From positions 20,304,335 to 20,368,334 of the forward strand of contig NC_034010.1 of the NCBI RefSeq assembly GCF_000346465.2: a DNA stretch of 64,000 nt. Direction: 5' to 3'. Position 1 is the first letter of the stretch; each line of letters starts with the position of its first letter. The notes under the pieces were generated by a model, which was not told where the DNA came from, did not search any database, and worked only from the letters and a program-made list of their open reading frames with translations. This DNA comes from Prunus persica (Eukaryota > Streptophyta > Magnoliopsida > Rosales > Rosaceae). The translations under genes and the position numbers were made by a program. Below are positions 38,001 through 50,199 of the stretch, piece by piece.

Positions 38001-41000
38001 CAACCCTTTAATCTTGGTTGTCATAGAAAAGCACTGACAACTACCCAGTAGGAATCACTAAACAATCAACATCTATATTTGTGAAGGTAAAAAGGCTCAA
38101 ATACTTTTGTCATTAAGTAGAAAGTAAAAGAAGAGATTATATAATCTATTTATGGATTCACACACCAAATATAAGTTAACCATGAAGGAAAAGCTTTTAT
38201 TTAACTTCTTTGAATACCTGTTCAGCTTCAAAATTTGATTGCAACAACTGGCTACGTAGTATTATTATTTCTTCTTCAAGTTTTTTCTTCTGTTGAGCCT
38301 CCTCCTCCAGAAGTTTATGAAGCTTTAAAATCTCCGCATCTCCCCCTGCCTAGTACACCAAAAATAATCCCGAATATGACATCAATCCCATGCATAAGAA
38401 TTGTCGCCAGATTCTGCCAGCACTACATAATTTAGGAAAGAAAGTCATACTTCTGATTGTGTATATAGCCCTAGTTGGCCTTTAAGATTTTTCAGCTCCT
38501 CTTCAGCCATCTTTCTCAGGTCAATTTCATTTTGGAGCAACTCTTGTAACTCAGTTGCTTCCTTAGAAACAGAAAGCCCAGGCCCCTAAATCAAAGAAGA
38601 AAAAAAAAATTCAAATATAGTAGGCATTTGGTGGCCAGAAAGTAAGGATGATAAAGGGTCTCTTATAAACCAACAATGAACGTGAGATTTTTCTTTCAAA
38701 AAACAAATTATAACATGCGATGATTCTTCAAGGGACTACCTCTCCATTCCATTTACCATCAACCAGGCAATGGTTTGGCTTCTGATTTGACACCAGCTTC
38801 TCCTCAAGCTCCTTAACAGCTTCCATATAATCCATCTGGCATTTTAGCCTCTCCTTCTACAGAGAAGGTAAAAACACTTAAATTGTTGCACCAAAACCAG
38901 ATTACTAAATCTCTGTTGGAAGCACGGAAGTTAAGAGGAAATACATATAAAATGCTCAAATATTGCTTCCTTTCTCTAGTTATTTCTTAAATATGCACAA
39001 AGGCTACATCTATTGTGGCTTGTTTAAAGAGAATTGATTAGAGAAAAAATGCAATGAAATAGTTTCATAATCCACCAAGAGCAAGTTTGACGCATAAGTT
39101 TAGTAAAAATAATTCTTTAGTAGTTAAAAAGATTTTAAAAAAACAAACCAACCTCTAATGCATCAGCAAAGTTTCTTTCAACCTCAGATATACGTTTTTG
39201 TGATTCTAGATTTATTCTTTCAACTTCATCCTCAAAAGCTTTATGCTGCCTTTCATTTTCTGCGATAAGCTTGTCCACTTGTATTTCAAGCTTTCTCGAC
39301 AAACTTTTGTAATCAAATTCTTCCTTGATTTTCAACATATTTTCCACCTTCATAGCCTGTCAATAATAAAATGGCACATCCATTCATATCTCAAGTATTC
39401 AAGAATATTAACTGGTACCAAAATTCATCAGTGAAAAAAAAAGCCTGTTTATACAGATAAAATAAATATTAAATGGAATAGACAGAACGGATGTTTACAG
39501 TCTGTGAGATCAAAGCATATGAAAAGAGATGCTGCCTATCTAATTTAACTTCTTTTGAGGACACTATCCAATCAGTACACTTCAACAAAACACATGATAG
39601 ATGCTTTCTAATTCAAATTTAAGGACTTCCCAAATATGATAACTCACCCTTTGTCCAAATAGTATGGTACTTGCAGTCTCTCCTCGATGGCGTGGAGAGG
39701 GTCCAATAGTAACAATTAGTGAAGTCCTCGCTGATCCTGTAAAAAGATAACAAATGTGAATCCAAGAAACAAATAAAACTGTAATTTCCTTTATCACAAT
39801 ACATTTAAGAAAGAGGGGAAACTAAGATCAGTTTATGAGTCTTCACAAAAAATGATAGGAGGAACTTAAGAAAAACAAAGTGAACCAAGCAACAAAAGTT
39901 ATGAGTTTTCACATTTTGATGACAGTCATGGCTTGAATTTCATCTAAGTATTCCACTCAGGTGAAGTTTGCATAGACATAAAAGACATCTTACCTCCAAA
40001 TGAATCTTTAAGCAATCTTGTAAGTTTTGAATCACGAAATGGAACATGAGCACTATTCTCTGCTAGAGAATTTATGCACTTCCCTAATGCACTAAGCGAC
40101 AGATTGATACACTTGGCTTCCTCTAACATATGTCCCTCACTTCCTGCCAAAAAGGAAAGACAAGTTTTACCACATAACTACTGGGACTAGCTTACAAACA
40201 CCAACGATCAGATTCATAATAATAATCTATCATCTATCTATAAATATAAAGCAAAAGGTAGAGAATGGTGAAACATTCAAAATACCAGAAAATGCCCTTG
40301 GTTAATGCAAACATTAAGAATTCAAATTATTAATTAAATGAGGATAATACGGTAAATTCACACTTTTTCATATTTAAAAAAATAAAAATAAAAATAAAAA
40401 GCAGATAATGGATCCTATTTTTAGAGAACACAACTACCCATTATCTTTTTTAATTCTAAAATAAATTTAAATTTTTTTAAAAAAAAGCCTCTCGCAGGCG
40501 TGGAAGTGCGTGTGGAGAGGCTAGTAATAATAATAAATACAATCAGGCAATCCACACCAGAACCATATGCGATTGCAAGGCATAGCAGAAAATCTATACA
40601 ACTTGATATGGGTATTTCAGTCATGTAACATATTAACTCAGAGTTGAGGTGACTGAAAGCAACCAAGCAGCTTAAATTTGCACCCTTCACCCCGTTCAGC
40701 AGGTGGCAAGCAAAAGAACACAAACCAAACTTCAAATGGAGAAGGAGCTCATACACACAGACATAGAGACATTTATACACATATGCATAAAGACAGACAC
40801 AACAGACCAACAGGCACACACACAATGTAATATAACAGTTACAAAACCGACTAAAGGTCACAAGTTGGCATATACACCTGATTTTTGGATACGTTCTGAA
40901 CCTGCTAAATCTACCACAACGAGTTTGCTTTTCCGGACAAGTGGTTTAAAAGGCTTGGTCAAGTGAGAAGGGTCACCATTTTCGCTGGAAACATCATCTT

Positions 41001-42765
41001 CTCTTCCCAAGACAGACCTCTTAACTTGTACCTGCACTAAGGAACTAACAAACATCAAGACCCCAGTTATGCTATACCAAAAAGGCAATCGGTTACCAAC
41101 AAGAATTCTGACATTTTTTTCATGCATCATGATTTAGATGAATAAATATATTAACAGATAATGGACAGTAAATTATTTTACCATCAGAATCGCATGACTT
41201 CGAGAAGATTCAGTGTTCAACTTGGTGTTAGCAGCTATACGATGAGCTTCCCCACATCTTAACAGCTCCAGAAAACTATGCTGGTCTTTGATCTCCACAA
41301 TAGTTGCCCCAGGTACTGAAACATCTCCAGTTCTTGGATCTTCCACAATGGGAATATTATCATTTGTCGGATCAAGTAGGTCCTGGAGGGTCTCCATATA
41401 AAGCTACACATTTTTTGGGGTAGAAAATAAGAATGTTAAATTTCTGAACAATGAAGATTCGGTAGAAACAGAGAGCATTTAGAAGATCAAATGAAAAAGG
41501 AATCTGAATGTTAAAAATCATAAGTGAAGTTTATATATCCAATGATAACGAATAAATAATTAGAATTTTGAACATAACATGACAATTCTGCAGCAATGCC
41601 ATAAGGGCCTAACAACCTGCAGATACGAGACAGAGATAGAATCAGTCTCAGGAGATATATCTGCCAGAATGTCCTCCATCGAACGAACCATGATTCCTCG
41701 ATCAGATGTATCTTCTTCTCCTAGACGTCCAAGAGTAAATGTTTTCCCGGTACCTGTCTGACCATAAGCCATAACCGTCCCATTGTAACCATCTAAAACA
41801 CTCTACAAGAGCAAAAGGGGAAGTTATTCAGTCGCTATGCAAAGCCACATCAAATAGTCCACATCAAATAGTGTAGGAAAATACGAAGTGGTCTATAGTA
41901 GATAACAAACCTCCACAACAGGCTTAGCAACAACTTCATAGACACGCTTCTGTGATGCATACTCAGTAAGCACGTCATCAAATTCATACGTGTCCAAATC
42001 CCAATTGTTTTTTCGAAGTTTCAACCTTTTAAGCTGTGGTAGAACAAATGTCAAACATTATTAGATACACACAAACACCAAAAAAAAAACCTAAAAGAAC
42101 AGCTGTAAAAGAAAAAAGTTAAGAAGATATTAACCACCGGCATTACCAAACTAAGTTCAAATTAGCAATGGAAACAAAATGAACAAGTACCTCTGGCTGC
42201 AACTCCACACAGTCAGCAAAATCCGCATCTGCCACCATCTCTTCCGCATTTCTGGGACGCAATCGTACAGCTACTCGAACTCTTCCAGGCACTATCCAAA
42301 TAAAAAACGCATAAGCAACAGACATACAAGCACATGTTCATCACTTGCTCATCTGGGTTTGCGTATCTTATTTTATCTTTTTCACTAATTTTTGCAATTT
42401 TCAAACATTTTAATTTAAAACAAACCGGTAGAGTATAGGGGAGCTACAGAACCAGAATGCATTGTCCCAAATCAGCTTAACATTTACTTAAATTATTAGG
42501 AACAGTCAATTTGCAGGCTTGAATTGGAAGTTTCCATTTCTTCACATTTTCAATTGAATCGCATTTGCTCAAACAAAAACTGACCTGCATGATCGTCTTT
42601 GGAACCTGCAGAGCCAAACAAAGCCGGACTGCTCCTGCGAACAGCGGATCCGTTGCCGGGAGATTGAGAAGGAGGGAGCCGGGACTTGAACGACGACGTT
42701 CTGAAACTCACGGGGCGATCCAACTTCACAGCCCCCCTCTGAGCGACGCCGTTTCGGGAAGCCAT
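35010..42765 (-). CDS. ARK2: Armadillo-repeat kinesin (ARK family), 19 exons
   Basis: Exons (high to low coordinate): 42765-42585, 42291-42191, 42033-41911, 41802-41617, 41403-41182, 41031-40878, 40143-39994, 39736-39648, 39356-39153, 38856-38740, 38585-38451, 38349-38218, 37783-37645, 37550-37458, 36679-36554, 36413-36288, 35948-35805, 35377-35249, 35170-35010. They join in frame to 903 aa, close to Arabidopsis ARK1-3. The N-terminal motor has the P-loop GQTGTGKT at 149-156, switch I NTESSRSH at 260-267 and switch II DLAGSE at 312-317. A coiled coil follows (about 403-600). The C-terminus is four armadillo repeats with the repeated themes [23 protein letters not shown] and [13 protein letters not shown] kinesins move on microtubule plus ends and control microtubule turnover in root hairs and dividing cells. 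BIG3 is the neighbour of ARK2 in Arabidopsis, hence the symbol, though ARK1-3 co-orthology is possible. A Helitron sits in intron 6 and a possible extra exon in intron 12. Confidence 0.95.
37901..38005 (-). other. Possible cassette exon inside kinesin intron 12
   Basis: Between kinesin exons 12 and 13 a 105-base open stretch has an AG just before it and GT just after it on the coding strand. It is a multiple of three with phase 0 on both sides, so it could be included without breaking the frame. It would add 35 residues rich in Lys/Leu ([20 protein letters not shown]) between the coiled coil and the ARM repeats. I do not recall this piece in Arabidopsis ARK proteins, so it may be alternative, lineage-specific or a fossil. 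Confidence 0.4.
40233..40524 (+). mobile_element. Short non-autonomous Helitron (copy 2), in kinesin intron 6
   Basis: Starts TCTATCTATAAATATAAAGC after an A (40232) and ends CTAG before a T (40525). The 3' hairpin is GCCTCTCGCAGGCG ... GTGGAGAGGC. It is 292 bp, lies antisense to the host gene, and is the same family as 2126-2411. It lies between exon 6 (40878-41031) and exon 7 (39994-40143), so it should be spliced out. Confidence 0.88.
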
Positions 42766-42918
42766 CGTTCAATTCAAGTGCGGAGAGATTTCACAAACGC
42801 ATTGGCTGAGAAATTTGAAAAGCCTCAGTGACTCCGCTGTGTGTCTGACGTTGAGGGTCAGGGGTTTCTTTTGTGTTGCTTGGTTTGATGGTTTCAAAGT
42901 GAAGAAAGTGCTTGAAGA

Positions 42919-42953
<35 letters not shown>

Positions 42954-43349
42954 GGATGGGAGGTGGGGCCCAAAGGGGCCATAGTGTGCGGGAAGAGACA
43001 GAGTGAGTCGCAGATTGGGCGTGGGTCCCGCATTAAAGTTCATTTGGGTTTGAAGAGGTGGCGCAAAATTACGAAAATGTCTGTTGTCTTTGTCGCTGGT
43101 ATCACATCTTGCTTGTTTTGGTATCTGGATGTGGGGGAACTTTATTTTTTATTTTCCAATGGATGGGAAAAACCAACACACAAAGATATTATGGGTTTGA
43201 ATCCAGAATCATTTGGTAGAACACCAAAAGTCTGTCTTAATCCAACTAACACCTCATTAGTATCTGGATATGGAGAAGTGAATATCTAAATCATGATCTT
43301 TTGATGAATATTTGAATCATGATCTTTCAATTTTTTTAGGCAATCATTT
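42766..43349. promoter_or_regulatory. Kinesin promoter/leader region with (GA)n tract
   Basis: Region upstream of the kinesin start codon. A (GA)n run at 42922-42949 lies 157 bases from the ATG and reads as CT in the gene's direction, similar to the tract upstream of the CML gene. A G/C-rich patch (GGTGGGGCCCAAAGGGGCC) follows. Promoter assignment is inferred from position only. Confidence 0.5.
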
Positions 43350-44428
43350 TTTCTTCTTGTTTATTCAAATTTGCTTGTTATTCATCATTCACAAACACGC
43401 TATTTGTCTTCTTCAAAAATTATCTCTTTATCTTCTTCAACCACTCTCTCAAATTCGTCAATCTTTCTCCCCTCCACAAATCAAGAAGCAATTCTCTTAT
43501 CACTTGTATCCATCAAATATTTCCAATTCGTCGTATCTTTAATCCTTTGCAAATCAAAAGTTCTTTTTTTTTGACACCATGTCCAAGATAATCCGAAAGA
43601 AAATGCGTTTTCTCAACTGTATCCCAGTGGAGAAAGAGGGACCAGAACAACATACAGTCTAAGAAGAAAATAGCAATGGCTTTTCACTAAATGGTGTATG
43701 TCTATCCCGAGAATCCCAAGTGTGTGCCTTTCATTTTGAAGGTGAAAGAGATGGGAGCCATTTGGAGGACAACAAAGCCTCTCCCAACTACCTTGATGAC
43801 CTCTTCAATATCATAGATCAGTCAAGAGGATTGATGTGTTTTGAAAACACATCAAGAAATGAGCTTTATATTTGGAATGTTACCCAAGAGAAACTTGAAC
43901 AAATGATAGAAAACTCTAGTCTTCTTCAAGGTTTTGGCTCATATGTGTTTGGCCATTCAAAGGATGGAAACCAGCTGAGGATCCTCAAACTCATACCACC
44001 CTTGATTGTAGTAAGGGTAGAAGGCAAGGGAATCGAAGAGCAACAAAATATTGAAGTTGTCTCTTATGAAGGTGGATCTTAAACAAGATCTAACCATTGC
44101 AATACTTCGTTTATTCCTACTGGTCTTAACATCTTTTATTAAGGATGGCTGGATGTATTGGAAGACTCATTTGTTACCAAAGACAAGATAATTGCTCAAG
44201 ACATGGAAGCATCCAGCTTTTATTGGCTACCACCTCTACATAGTTAACTGAATCTTAGAAGCATAAAAGTTAGCCTTGGTATCCAAAAGCACCTAGCCAT
44301 TCGTGGCTTTCTTAAAATAGTGACAGACGATTTAAATGTGCTGCTTCTTATGCAAAGAGAACACATGAGGTGGGATTAAACCCTTTATACAGTCTTGAAG
44401 GTTGCTGTTATTATTCCCAAAGAACACG
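43350..44428 (+). pseudogene. F-box-associated-domain gene fragment, left arm of palindrome
   Basis: A 120-codon frame at 43720-44082 contains GLMCFENTSRNELYIWNVTQ and LQGFGSYVFGHSKDGNQLRI. This fits the spacing of the FBA_1 (F-box-associated) domain of CPR1/CPR30-like proteins, where a Gly-Leu-x-Cys, a Leu-x-Leu-Trp-Asn and a GFG-Tyr element follow one another. No intact F-box is seen at the N-terminus, and the frame closes early, so the gene is broken. The whole arm is mirrored by 44430-45522 on the other strand. F-box proteins of this kind select targets for SCF ubiquitin ligases; this copy is unlikely to do so. Confidence 0.55.
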
Positions 44429-44429
44429 A

Positions 44430-45522
44430 GTGAAATACACTCAACTTTTGCAACCTTAAGTTGTATATGGGGTCTATTCCCACCTCAGGTGTTCTTTTTG
44501 CACAAAAAGCAATACATCCAAATAGTATGTAGCAGTTTTCCGATAGCCACAAATGGCTAACTGCTTCAGGAAACCAAGTTCAACTCTTATGTTTTCAAGA
44601 TTCAGTTTACTAGGTAGAGGTGGAAGCCAATTAAATTAGGTGTTTCCATGTTTTGGGCAATTATCTTGCCTTTGGTAAGAGAGAATGTCTTTCAATACAT
44701 CCGGCCATCGTTAATAAAGATGCTAAGACTGGAGGGAATGAATCAAATATCACAATGCTTGGATCTTGTCCAAAGAGACAACTTCAATTTTATGTCGCTC
44801 TTCGATTTCCATGGCCTTGGCCCTTGCTAGAATCAATGGTGATAAGAGCTTGAGGATCCTCAACTGCTTCCCATCCCTTGAATGGCCAAAGCCAGAGGAG
44901 CCTAAACCTATAAGAAGACCAAAGATGTTTATCCTTTGCCCAAGCCTTTCTTAGGAAACATTCCAAATATAAAGCTCATTTCCTGATGTGTTTTGCATAT
45001 CAATCCCCTTGACTACCCTATGATATTGAGACGGTCATATGGTAGTTGGGAGCGGTTGTGATGTCCTCCGGATGGATCTCATCCTCTTTCATCTTCAAAA
45101 TGAAAGAGGCACACTTTGGATTCTCGGGATAGATATATAACATATGGTGAAAAGTCATTGCCCTTTTCTTCTGAGACTAAACGATAGGTTGTTGTGGTTC
45201 CTCTTCCTTTTCAAAAATACAGTCAAGAGTACGCATTTTTCTTGGGATTATCTTGGACATGGTGTCAAAGAAAAGAACTTTTGATTTTCATTGGATTAAA
45301 GATATGACGAATCGGAAAGATTTGATGCATACAAGGGAGAAGAGAATTGCTTCTTGATCTAGGGAGGGGAGAAAGATTGACGAATTGGAAAGATTCAGAT
45401 TGAGACAAAGAAAGAGTGGTTGAAGAAGACAAAAAGATAATTTTTGAAGAAGGCAAATAGAGAATAGAGCGTGTTGGTGAATGATGAGTAATAAGCAAGT
45501 TTGAATAAACAAGAAAGAAAAA
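44430..45522 (-). pseudogene. F-box-associated-domain gene fragment, right arm of palindrome
   Basis: Read on the minus strand this repeats the left arm: the same CACCATGTCCAAGATAATCC block (43577-43596 on plus; 45243-45262 on minus), the same TCAAGAAGCAATTCTCTT block, and the same GAGCTTTATATTTGGAATGTT block. Several frame breaks and point changes make it more decayed than the left arm. No intact protein. Confidence 0.55.
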
Positions 45523-45717
45523 AGATAGTTGTTATTGAATTTGTGAAATAGACTAGAGAGAAGATTTGAAAAAAAAACAAGGGAGAACATAGCGTGTTCT
45601 TGAATTTGTGAAAAATAAAATAAAATGGTCATTAATGTATAAGAACACCACACATGCTCAAAACTCTGGCACATGCAAGTTTATTTCGTCCTTTATTACG
45701 CACCGCTTTCTATTTGT

Positions 45718-47158
45718 GGCATGTTTACTAATCCGTAATTAAAATCAAAATAAAGAGTTGAATTCCTATTACAGATACTCATGTGTTTACTTCACATGGT
45801 GAAATGAAAATGAGAAGGGGGCATACACAAAATCAAGAATTCAACTCCTCATTTTGGAGGAATTAGACTCTTAAGTAGGAGGTGGTACTATAATTCTTGT
45901 AGACTAACCTATTAGGAATCCATTTTTTTTACGCATTATATCCTCACATAATTTTTAAAAGGGATTTTATTTTCCCACTCCTATTTTGTTCACTTACACT
46001 CCTTTTGTTGAAAATTGTATGTTCCTCCTCCTCTTTTTGTCCACTTACACTCCCTTCTTTTTTATTTTATTATAAAAGGCAATAGAATTTTATTAGATCA
46101 ATAGAATAAAGAGTACAAAAGATACAGTAAAGGGAGACATCCCAATAACAATATGGCAAACATGGGTAAAACTTCCCCAGTGACCTGAGCCAGCCGAAAA
46201 AATGAAACAATCTAGAGAGAATCAAACTTGAAAATAACTTTTCTAAACCCCTTTCAACAGCCATAATTTCCCCGAATATAGTCCAATGACTTCAAAAATA
46301 AAAACTAGCCACTAACCGGCATGACTCTCTTAAAGAGAATAAGATTACCCAATAAACTCAACTAAGTTTCTAGAATCATGAGAGAAAAAACATAGAAAAC
46401 TCATTGAGTTTATGGACTTTTTTGAACAAAATAAACCAAAATAAAAAAAACTAAAATAATGTCGACAAAAGGAAAAACAACTGCCGCTAATCTTCCTTCG
46501 AGAAATGACATAAAGAGCGTCAACTAGTTACTCCAAGGCCTTAACGCACCAATAAGCAATGGATCTACCATGAAAGCCGCAACATCTCAAAGAGTAGCCT
46601 CGCAAGATGAGGCACAACCAAAGCCAGTCCAGAACTGAGACAATAGATCAACCAAAAGAAGAGAAGATCGACATAGCTAGGTCCACCAGAAGTCGAAAAG
46701 CAATGAAGATCTGATGAGATCCGAGGGAAAATCCCCAGATCTAAAGTGTTCTCTATCTTTTTTTAATTAAGAGTTTAAATCTTATTGACTCTTAATAATT
46801 ATGTGGGATTGCTTATTCTATACTTACACTCCCTTTTTTGTTATAGTAAAAAGTATTTTTAAAAAATAAAATAGAGCTTAAGTGGACAAAAGGGGAGTGG
46901 AGAAATCAACACCCTGTTTAAAATTTCAAATTTGTCATATACTTTAACTCAGCAACGAGGGCATTTTAGTAATCAATTTGGTTTCAATTTCAATTCATGG
47001 AAATTTAGTAAACTTGTAGGGAATTAGTATCACTCCTACCCCAAATTCCATATGGTTTAGTAAATAACTTCAATAAGAATCTGGATTCTAACTCTCCTCA
47101 ATCTAACTCCTCCCCAATTCAATTCCTCATAATTCGATTATAGATTAGTAAACATGTC
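45718..47158. mobile_element. Harbinger-like MITE/element with nested LINE fragment
   Basis: The left end GGCATGTTTACTAATCCG (from 45718) pairs with the right end, which reads GACATGTTTACTAATC inward from 47158. Sub-terminal text CCATATGGTTTAGTAAAT and its relatives are shared with the cluster at 49.1-49.9 kb. No clean target duplication was found. Removing the LINE insert (46057-46821) leaves about 0.67 kb, typical of such MITEs. Confidence 0.65.
46057..46821 (-). mobile_element. 3' fragment of a LINE (non-LTR retrotransposon), nested
   Basis: Flanked by direct repeats ACTTACACTCCCTT at 46043-46056 and 46822-46835. On the minus strand it ends in CTATTGATCTAATAAAATTC followed by an A-rich tail (ATAATAAAATAAAAAA), the usual 3' end of plant LINEs. 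The body is non-coding, like a 5'-truncated 3' UTR. It sits inside the Harbinger-like element, so it arrived later. Confidence 0.7.
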
Positions 47159-47159
47159 A

Positions 47160-49065
47160 TTAAGTCTTTGGCTCCACTTGTGGTCTCCGCAATCAGTTGA
47201 CTTTGGTTGTCGGTTGTTTAGTGGCAAATCATTATTTTCTTTTTTTTAATCCTAAATAAATAAATTTAGTGGGTGTTTGGTATCCTATTAGAGTATGGAA
47301 CTCAAAATTTTGGATTTTTCTTAAAAATAAAGTGTTCTAAAATTTATTTTTTAAGATTCAAAAACTTGTTAGGTATCTAACTTGAAAACTATTTCTAAAT
47401 CTTAAAAGTTTGAAGACTCGTTTGGTTGAATTCTTGAAAACGATTTTTTTGTTCAATTCATGAAAACTGTTCCTACTCTTCTTATATAGATTTTGCTTTC
47501 TTGATCATTAAGCACACAAAACAAATGAAAAAAATGAATCATTGTGTTGGGGTTGCATGAAATTGGTCATATATCAAAATAGCATTTTTTAAACATAAAT
47601 CATTATAATTTCGTTCACATTTTAATTTTTTGCTAATCTCATATTATATTTACATCCAAGAAGTACTATGGTTATTGATAAACACCAACTAAATTAACTT
47701 AATTTTCATAAACAACAAGCGAAGTCGAGATATTACATGAAGAAATCAACAAAATGCAAAATTGAAACTAGTTGAGTCAAGGCAACTGGTGTACAATTTG
47801 GCTTATGTGAAGAGAACGAAGCGCAAAGCAAAGAGGGGGAGAAGGAGATGAAAATTATTGCGATGATTAATACTTTGCATGTCGTTTTATTTATTTATTG
47901 ATCGATCAGGACGTATCTTATTGACTTTTAAGAAGTAGAGTAGTCAATTACGTGACTTAGTGTACAAGAAAAAAGATAAGAAATGAAAGATGTGATCATA
48001 TTAACCTCTCACCTCACCCCATTTCATAAGGTGGGCTAACTTGTTTACTAATCTGTAATTCTTAAAAGATGAGAAAGTCATAAGAAAAATCTAAAATGTT
48101 TAGGGAGAGAGGGTCGAAGAGAGAGAACGAAGAGAGAGATGGAGAGAGAGGGATGCAGCAAATTGCTTTTTGAAAAAACAGACTTTTTTGTTATCAAATT
48201 TTGTGGTGTTTTTTGTAGTGATTTTTGGATTTTGGTACTTAAAATGCCTCCCAATCAAAATATTTGGCAGAAATATTTTCTTTTCATTTCCTGATAAGAA
48301 ATGATGGCAACTAGGCCGTGGTGAAAGGGGGCGCGCGCTTTCATTGCTTTTAATGCAAAAAAGCTTGCATGCGAATGAACGATAGTGGCTCGAGTTTAAG
48401 GAATTCCCACACAAAAATACAAATGCTTGAAAGGTGAGTGGGTGCCTTTAAACCAGAAAAGTGGCTCAACTTTGGGGATGCTCCAGAAAAAATACAAATA
48501 ACTATAAAAAAAATCTCAAGTAAACTACCTAAAAAGAGCCTAATCAAATGATTAGCAGCAAGTGCCAAAGTGACCCACATGCCATGCCACGTTTGATTTT
48601 GCAATTGCAATGCCCATGTAAGCAAAGTAGGAGACAAAAGGGCCAGCAAATCACATGGAATGACTTGACATTGTAGGGTCATCCTTTGACCAATAATTTC
48701 ACTCTTATTAAATGTGTTCAAGTTTTTCTTTTATCACTTCCTTTTCCCATAACATGTTTCTATTATGCATGATATGACCGGATTCTCTGGCCCAAAACAA
48801 CAAAATAAAAAGAAAAGGAAAAATAATTGAATAAAAGTTTGGCTTCATATCATGCTTTTTTTTGGGTACTTCATTTTGGTTTAATTATGGAAATAGTTGT
48901 TTTTCTAATGAGGAATATGTAGATGGGCTATTTTGTGAAGAAACAAAACTCAAATAATTTCTTTTATCAAAACATTTAAGTTTTTTAAAACCTTTTTTTA
49001 TTAAGAATGGCGATAATATATTAAACTCACATACATTATACAGATGTATACTCAAAACATTAATG
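47160..49065. other. Repeat-rich spacer, no gene seen
   Basis: AT-rich, with transposon-like scraps: GGGTGTTTGGTATCC near 47275 and TTGTTTACTAATCTGTAATTC near 48040, the latter like Harbinger ends. No intact element or gene could be delimited. Confidence 0.45.
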
Positions 49066-49903
49066 GTGTGTTTACTAATCAAGAATTGAATACAAAATTA
49101 GGAATTGAATTCCTGATTTTGGAGAAATTCAATTCTTGGGTGGGAGGTGGTATTCTAATTATTGGAGAACTAACCCATTAGGAATTCATCTTTTTTACCC
49201 ATTATATCTTCACACAATTTTTAAAATTTCAAATTTGCAATATACTTTAACCTAATAATGAAAACATTTTAGTAATTAGAACCACTCACACCCTAATTCC
49301 ATATAGTTTAATAAACAACTTCAATAGGAATCTGAAATCTAACTGTCCTCAATCAATATGATTTAGTAAACAACTTCAATAAAAATTCGGAATCTAATTA
49401 GCATGTTTACTAATCCGTAATTGGATTAGGATGAATTGAATTGAGGAGTTGGATTGAGGAGAATTAGATTCCATATTCCTAATGAAGTTGTTTACTAAAC
49501 CATATGGATTGAGAAGAGTTAGATTCCAAATTCCTATTGAAGTTGTTTACTAAACGATATGGAATTTGAGTATGAGTGGTTTTAATTACTAAAATGTCCT
49601 CGTTATTTGGTTAAAATAGATGACAAATTTGAAATTTTAAAAATTGTTTGAGGATATAATGGGTAAAAAAGATGAATTCCTTATAGGTTAATTCTTCAGG
49701 AATTAGAATACCACATCTCACTCAAGAATTGAATTTCTCCAAAATCAGGAATTCAATTCCTAATTTTGTGTGGGCCCCACTTATTTTTCAATTCCTTAAT
49801 TTGAAGTAAACACAAGAATCCTCCATAGGTGGAATTCAATTCATGATTAGTAAACACACAATTCCTCCTAATCCAATTGCGAATTAGTAAACATGTCATT
49901 ATG
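49066..49903. mobile_element. Overlapping cluster of Harbinger-type MITEs
   Basis: Two pairs of inverted ends are interleaved. Pair A: GTGTGTTTACTAATC at 49066 and its complement ending at about 49859. Pair B: GCATGTTTACTAATCCG near 49401 with TTGGATTAGGA, and its complement ending at about 49903. Internal copies of GAAGTTGTTTACTAAACCAT occur in both orientations. The arrangement suggests one MITE inserted into, or recombined with, another of the same family. Confidence 0.65.
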
Positions 49904-50199
49904 ACACAAATATCTGAACTAAATTTAGATCCCAACCATTGAACTTTTATCCAATGATAGTTAGCCATCAACATCTTTGGTCCATAGTAGCCAAGACATC
50001 TATCACCCATACTTTATTTCATAATTGACCAAAAAAAACTTTATTTCATTAAAAAAAAGTTATTTTCTTAACCAAAAACAATATTTCCAACCTGTAAATT
50101 GACTAATAATAGTACAAAGAGACATCAAAGTGGACCAAATTTAGCTTACTCCAAAAGAAAAACTAAAATGTCATAAAAAGAATCTCCAAAATAATAAAA

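Larger units (their letters stand above)
43350..45522. repeat. 2.2-kb inverted duplication (palindrome), centre near 44,429
   Basis: Matching blocks were followed from the outer ends (CTTGTTTATTCAAA near 43364 and its complement near 45500) through the middle (AGAACACATGAGGTGGGA and its near-complement TCCCACCTCAGGTGTTCT) to the core (AAGGTTGC at 44398 against GCAACCTT at 44450). The arms are about 1.08 kb with almost no spacer and perhaps 75-90 percent alike by eye. If transcribed it would form one long hairpin RNA. Confidence 0.78.

Noticed and set aside
43720..44082. 120-codon frame as a functional F-box gene
   Set aside because: No F-box, early stop, and a decayed mirror copy next to it; treated as a pseudogene arm.
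45265..45674. 128-codon minus frame in the palindrome region
   Set aside because: Ser/Leu/Phe-rich frame through the T/C-rich outer arm; no conserved motif and not in the frame of the F-box-like part.
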